A stretch of DNA of 64,000 nt from Prochilodus magdalenae (taxonomy: Eukaryota; Chordata; Actinopteri; Characiformes; Prochilodontidae), in the NCBI GenBank assembly GCA_024036415.1, contig JAMWET010006936.1:1136001-1200000 (forward strand). The letters are read 5' to 3'. This document shows positions 59,050-64,000 of the stretch, piece after piece. The notes beneath the pieces are model-generated. The model worked only from the letters and a program-made list of their open reading frames with translations. It did not search any database and had not been told where the DNA came from. How positions within the stretch are numbered: position 1 is the stretch's first letter; every line of letters starts with the position of its first letter. The position numbers and the translations under genes are program-made.

Positions 59050-61740
59050 CCACTTGGTGGCATCCTGGCACTGTGCTATGATACAGGCTTAGACACACAC
59101 ATGCACACACATACCCACACACACACAAAACAGATCTCATAGGTAGGTCCTCCCTAAAGAACTTGCTGGTGGTTTAATTTACCCTCTATATATTTAGATC
59201 TAGATAGTTTTTAACAATTGAACAAGTGAAATGTCTCCATCTTTGTGGTCGGGTATTTACAGATTTGCCATCTTCATTTATATTTTTTAAGATTTGAAAA
59301 GAGCTACAAACAACAGCTCCCAGCAGAAAAAGATTGCACACTGATTTATTTGTGCATGTTTTACTGTGCAATGCCGTCACACGGATATAAGCACCCGTGA
59401 GGCCGGCCGTCATAGTCAGAAAGGGACTTTGGAGAACATATAATGTGGGCCAGCTGAGGTCGGTGAAGGAGTGGGAAATACTGCCTGGTTCTTAATCAGT
59501 CAGATTCTTCCAGAGATTTCTGAGGAGACTTGCAGCGTACCCCGTTGTAATTTTGGTTTGTTTTTCAGGAGAAGGGCACTTTGTTTTGTGCTTTCTCCGA
59601 TTTAAGCCTTTGCCTCTGCAACGTTTACATAGCCTGTCTATAGAGCGTGAACTGCATGTGCAATTGTTTGCTTCGACGTTCAGTTGTCTTCTACACGTCT
59701 TGCCTTTTTGTTCGTTTTTGTTTGTATGTCTTTTTACTATTGACATGTGTTTTGCGTCGTGTGTTCTGTGAACTCGAGTTCAGCCTTTTGAAGCCGATTT
59801 AAAGTGGTACACCTCTTTTGGACCGTCTTAGCATTTTAACCAATTAACGACTTGGTTTTTCTATGTTTAAAACGACGACGACAAAGGAATCTCGGATTTT
59901 ACCCGCGTTTTTTTCCACGAGATTCTTTTTAGCATGTCTCAGTAGTGTGGTCAGCCCATACCTACGCAGCTGATGTCATAACCTGATGTCTAATTCCATA
60001 TGTGTGGTGGACACCTATAGCTGAAACTCACTTTTTATAACGTTGCTGAGATGTACAAGCTGTCATTCCTATACATAGGTATACAGAATGGATTGTAAAT
60101 ATATACATATATATATAAATGTATAGTTATCAAAAGAACAAAATGTGATGCACAGAGGTGTGTCCGTCTGACTTGTTTTTGCCATAGATGCCCTGTGAAA
60201 AGGTGACCCTCTGCATGCTAACTGAGACGGTCTGTGCAATGTTTATGAATGGACCAGGTCGCTGTCCAGTCGTGCCCCCTTAGAGGTATTTGACCAAGTG
60301 CAGCCAGCGTACATTCCAAGAACAAACTGCGAATATAGCTTGGGGGGGTTGGGGTGGGGGACTGCCCTTTATTCTCCTCTTTTAAAATCTTCCTTTCACA
60401 TAGACAAGGATAACAACCAATTTCATAGAAAGTGACACAGTCATTATTTTATTTAATTACTTAATTCATGATTAATGTTGATGATGTTAATGTTGATGAT
60501 GATGATGATGATGATAATGACCATGATGATTAGCCTTGCACTTTACTGTACTCAAGTTTGACCTGATGTTGTTTGATGTGCTGTTGGTCAAGAGGCATGT
60601 CTGACACGACTCACTGCAGTCTGTTACGATCCTCTTGTGTGGTAAATTCCTGTTGAAATTTGCTCTCTGTAAAACAAAACCGCACATTCACTCTGAGCAC
60701 AGGCAGCCATGAGCCATGTTCAGCACAAGTAATGGCAGACAGGGCTATGTGAGCTTTTACAAAAGACGCTTCTCTAACAGGGGTTCATCCACAGTTGAGT
60801 CACATTATTATGGCCACTTCCTACTTTTGACAGCAACAGCATATAGCTCATAAAGGAAGTCACGCTTTTGTGGCATTCTCTGGGCCCATTCATCCATGTG
60901 GAAGGCACTCCCTGCAGATCATGTACACTTGTACATGCTGATTGTCTTCCCTGGGGCGGATGGGATCTTGCGACGTCATACGGCTAGAAACCTCCAACAC
61001 TGGTTGGAGGAGCATGACCAAGACTTCCAAGTGCTGCCCTAGCCCCCTAATTCCCCAAACCTGAACCTTATTGAGCATCTGTGGGACAACCTCGATTGTT
61101 GTGTTCGCTCTATGGGTCCTCCCCCCACTGCAGTCAGCATGACAACCTACCAGGACCTTTCTCAGTCACTCTCAGAGAGTCACTCTCAGCCCGTCTAGCT
61201 GCTGTCTGTGCTGCACACGGTGGTTACTCTGGATATTAAGATTATTAGGTGGTCATAATAATGTGATATCAACCTATTAACAGTTTTCAGCCAAACATGG
61301 CTCTAATTTCACAGACTTCTAAACTGACCCAGTTCCATGCTGTTAGAGGGTGGAGCTACAGGTTTTGATTTTAGCCAAACATGCGGGACCACCATATTCT
61401 TAGTGTAAAGAAGCACAAGGGGCCAACAACTATGGCTATATCTTCTACCTTTCAGACCATTCAGCATTTAGAAGCCTTTTGAGCCGAACTACCGTAATCT
61501 GAAAGCTTTTTTAAAACAACACCTCTTATCTGTCGTACGTGCTTTAACAATGTTTCATTCTTTCTGGATGCACTGATTCAGATTCAGTGCTTTTCACATC
61601 AACGGTCTATAAATCTTTCCCAATCATTTAAACACAGTCAGTTTATTTTCAGCTAGGGTGAAAGACTTATGCCCAATCCTGTTTTCTTTGGACTTGGAGA
61701 ATTGTGGACTTGATGTGCACGTACACCAATAAAGTCTACA
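59050..61740 (+). other. scai: scai 3' UTR (extent uncertain)
   Basis: Follows TGA at 59047-59049. No AATAAA was found until 61728-61733 (CACCAATAAAGTC), so the UTR may run 2.7 kb and include the Tc1-like copy at 60796; an earlier end with a variant signal cannot be excluded. Contains a short (CA)n at 59094 and a (GAT)n run at 60493-60515. Confidence 0.45.
60796..61269 (+). mobile_element. Tc1-like element, family B, second copy
   Basis: Ends GAGTCACATTATTATGGCCAC and, inverted, GTGGTCATAATAATGTGATA. Inside: NLQHWLEEHDQDFQVLP, a stop, and PPNSPNLNLIEHLWDNLD, the C-terminal part of a Tc1 transposase with SPDLNPIE altered to SPNLNLIE. Sister of 39407-39841. Confidence 0.7.
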
Positions 61741-63040
61741 GGCTGTAGCGCCATGTAATTTTGCCATTCGTTTAGGCCAGCGGAGGAATAATGCAGACCT
61801 TATGCCAACTGCCTGAGCTGCTTGTGATGCAGGCTTCAGGAAAAGGGGCTTAAATAATAAATGATTGAAAACGTGTTTGACACAAAAAAAAGATATATGT
61901 CTTCCAAAGTAAGTCATGCACAATTCGCGCGAACGCTTGCAGCTGAGCAGCTGTGATGGTTTAGCATGTTGAGCACTTAATTCGTCACACACTATAGGTC
62001 CAAAGTCTACTAGCCCGGAGTACATGGGACAAGGGTCGGGAGATTTAGTGACATACTCATCTCTCTTAATCACTGCCAAATAGAACCAGCTCCCTACCTT
62101 CACTTAAACATTCCACTGCCCACTTTAACAATGCGACATGTAACATGTTTTCACAGTCTCATTTGTCCTTTTGGTCACGGTTTTGATCATGGGTTAGAGA
62201 GCAAGGTGGAGGGAAACAGATGGAGGGTGTTTCCGTTTCCCGGTCTTTCAAATGCCTTATTTTGCGTTTCGTTTTACTGTGGATGTATCGGTGGGGTTGT
62301 AGGAATTTCTGTGATGGACGTCTGTATAGTCCTGTCCTTACAACTGTATAGAACTCAGTGTAGCACTTAGTGAATGAGAAGCATTCCAGTACTGGTTAAG
62401 CTAGTCTTTGCGTCCGCTGCATCCACGTCAGTATGCAGAGTAATTATGAGGCACAGTAATGATATGATACTTGGGAAAGGGGAGACGGCCAGCAGGAGAA
62501 GGGTCAACCAGATCAACCAAATTATCAACCAAATTGCATGGATGCACGACACAGGGCCTAGGTTAACAAACGCTGGTGTATTCCTTTCAGGAAACGCACA
62601 GGGTTAAGTACTGACTAGAAGCACAGCCCCCTGAATGGGGGGAACACGGAACACCTGAATGCTGAACTGGGCTAATCGACTTTTATTATTTTTGGACATG
62701 ATTCATTCCTGCAGTGTGTTGTTCACTAAGGATAACTACCTATTGAGCCCTCCTTTTTTATTTAACGTTCTCAACGTCCAGTGACCTGAAGGAGTGAAAT
62801 GAAGTGGAGCTGTTTTTTCTTTCCTCTGTAAATGTGGTTCGATGGGACGGATCCGAGCGGTTGCTTGTTGGGAACGGGTTTTTTTTCCCCCTCCATTTCT
62901 TTCTTAGCAGTTCCTGCTATTGTGGGAGGAACGATTTTAAAAGTAATGGTCAGAATACTCTTTCTTTATAAGTTAAGGGGTTCTAGAGTTTCCAGTTGAA
63001 TTTAATGCATTCTCCGACTGTCTTGTGTTTTTAATGGCTT
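61741..63040. other. Downstream region; no gene recognised
   Basis: A 159-codon open frame on the minus strand (61624-62103) overlaps the inferred UTR end and shows no domain or splice structure. Nothing else is supported. Confidence 0.45.
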
Positions 63041-63044
63041 ACGG

Positions 63045-63215
63045 CAGGGGTGGTGAACCGAGGGCTGCAGTAAAGCACACACTGGTATCTTCCCTGCTCC
63101 AACACCTTCACTACATCTGGCAGTTGTCTGATGAGTTGGATCAAACGTGTTTGAACAGGAACAGTTCACCAAATTGTGCAGAAATCTGGAGTTCTCCTCC
63201 ACTGCCTTATGTTCT
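63045..63215. mobile_element. Teleost repeat remnant (AGGGGTGGTGAACCGAGGGC)
   Basis: CAGTTGTCTGATGAGTTGGATC, CGTGTTTGAACAGGAACAG and CACCAAATTGTGCAGAAATC resemble a frequent fish non-autonomous repeat; the right end is lost. Confidence 0.4.
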
Positions 63216-63379
63216 TGTCTGTCTGTTGCCAAATTATACTTGATGTTATTCCGAAGGGGAAAAAAGAACAAGGAAAAAAAAAAACAATATCAAAACATGC
63301 AAGCTTTTTTGTTATGTTTTACAGAATGCTATTTAAGAATATTAAATTTTGTTTTGTTTAATTTCTGATGTGTGATTGA

Positions 63380-63478
63380 CTTGTGTTGCATGCTCTCCAC
63401 GTGTGTGTGGGTTTTTTCCCCCACAGTCCACAGACAAACAGTTAGGTTAGTTGGAGATGCTAAATTCCCTCTAGGTGT
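63380..63478 (-). mobile_element. Fragment of the GTGCTGGAGCCTATCCCAGC-type repeat, reversed
   Basis: CATGCTCTCCACGTGTGTG, CCCACAGTCCACAGACAAAC and GGAGATGCTAAATTCCCTC are the reverse of part of the repeat at 41440. Confidence 0.5.
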
Positions 63479-63845
63479 GCAGAGTATATACAGTACTGTG
63501 CAATATGTACAGCTCATGTACTTCATGCACAGTTCTGGTCATAAGTTCACATACCCAGGCAAAATGTGTGTGCCATTTATTGGCAAGTATGACTGACCTG
63601 CAGAAACGTTTCTTTATTGTTTATTATTTAGGAATAGCATCAGATAGTTTGTCACACCATTGTGTCTGGCTCTAATGATAATGAAATCACCCTAAATTGG
63701 CTCTAAACAAAAGTTTACAAATAATAATAATAATATACACACCCAACACCCACAGGTTTAAATGGAACCTGTGACTGTTGAAACTTGTATGCCTATAAAA
63801 CCATGTATACGCTGGATCATTTTAAACTATGACTTAAGTGGTACA

Positions 63846-63846
63846 T

Positions 63847-63901
<55 letters not shown>
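63846..63901. repeat. (AC)n(AT)n microsatellite
   Basis: ATAC units, then AC dimers, then AT dimers run directly into the TA target of the element at 63902. Confidence 0.95.
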
Positions 63902-64000
63902 CAGGGGTTGGACAATGAAACTGAAACACCTGGTTTTAGACCACAATCATTTATTAGTATGGTGTAGGGCCTCCTTTTGCGGCCAATACAGCGTCAGTTG
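63902..64000 (-). mobile_element. Tc1-like element, start of a second copy (cut by window end)
   Basis: CAGGGGTTGGACAATGAAAC and the next 78 bases match 11818-11915 with only a few differences. Reversed, it encodes the transposase end TDAVLAAKGGPTPY. TA precedes it at 63900-63901. Whether this copy is full length cannot be told. Confidence 0.85.

Noticed and set aside
61624..62103. 159-codon minus-strand open frame near the end of scai
   Set aside because: No domain, no promoter or splice structure, and it overlaps the inferred scai 3' UTR end.

Overview
The window looks like a teleost fish nuclear chromosome, possibly an ostariophysan. The genes are split by GT-AG introns, the intergenic DNA is AT-rich, and there are many decayed Tc1/mariner-like elements, L2-like LINE pieces, hAT-like MITEs, long microsatellites and a minisatellite. 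No rRNA, tRNA, CRISPR array or prokaryotic operon was seen.

Three protein-coding genes lie head to tail on the + strand. (1) 1445-10219 holds the last 15 coding exons of a class I myosin, best read as myo1h (close relative myo1c): end of the motor, three IQ motifs, and the lipid-binding TH1 tail. Its 5' half lies outside the window. (2) 16145-22700 is a complete seven-exon ppp6c, the protein phosphatase 6 catalytic subunit (305 codons plus stop). (3) 38914-59049 is a complete 16-coding-exon scai (566 codons plus stop), with a likely non-coding first exon near 26.1-26.8 kb. All splice phases of the three models were checked by hand and close without a frameshift.

Layout: 1-1444 is a myosin intron with a foldback repeat and a hAT-like MITE with target duplication; 1445-10219 is the myosin 3' half; 10220-16144 is intergenic with an internally deleted Tc1-like element, a local duplication and a CTCF-like site; 16145-23510 is ppp6c with its 3' UTR; 23511-26200 is a spacer with a (TG)n/(CG)n tract, a second CTCF-like site, a degenerate ATTGG-bearing array and a TATA-containing putative promoter; 26200-38908 is the long first scai intron; 38909-59049 is scai, whose introns carry a 54-bp minisatellite (about 1.4 kb), a 650-bp ACAT/AC tract and several transposon remnants; 59050-64000 is 3' UTR and repeats, ending inside another Tc1-like copy.

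The ppp6c-scai pair in the same orientation matches the human 9q33 arrangement; the myosin upstream does not, since human PPP6C is followed on that side by RABEPK and HSPA5. The three genes do not form a pathway: a membrane-cytoskeleton motor, a mitotic/signalling phosphatase and a nuclear MRTF/SRF and DNA-repair regulator. I found no convincing new biological system. The most unusual signals are simple repeats placed against scai splice sites, a higher-order minisatellite, two copies of a P2X7-intracellular-domain-like first exon in introns of different genes, and candidate regulatory arrays (inverted CCAAT, heat-shock-like, CTCF-like).
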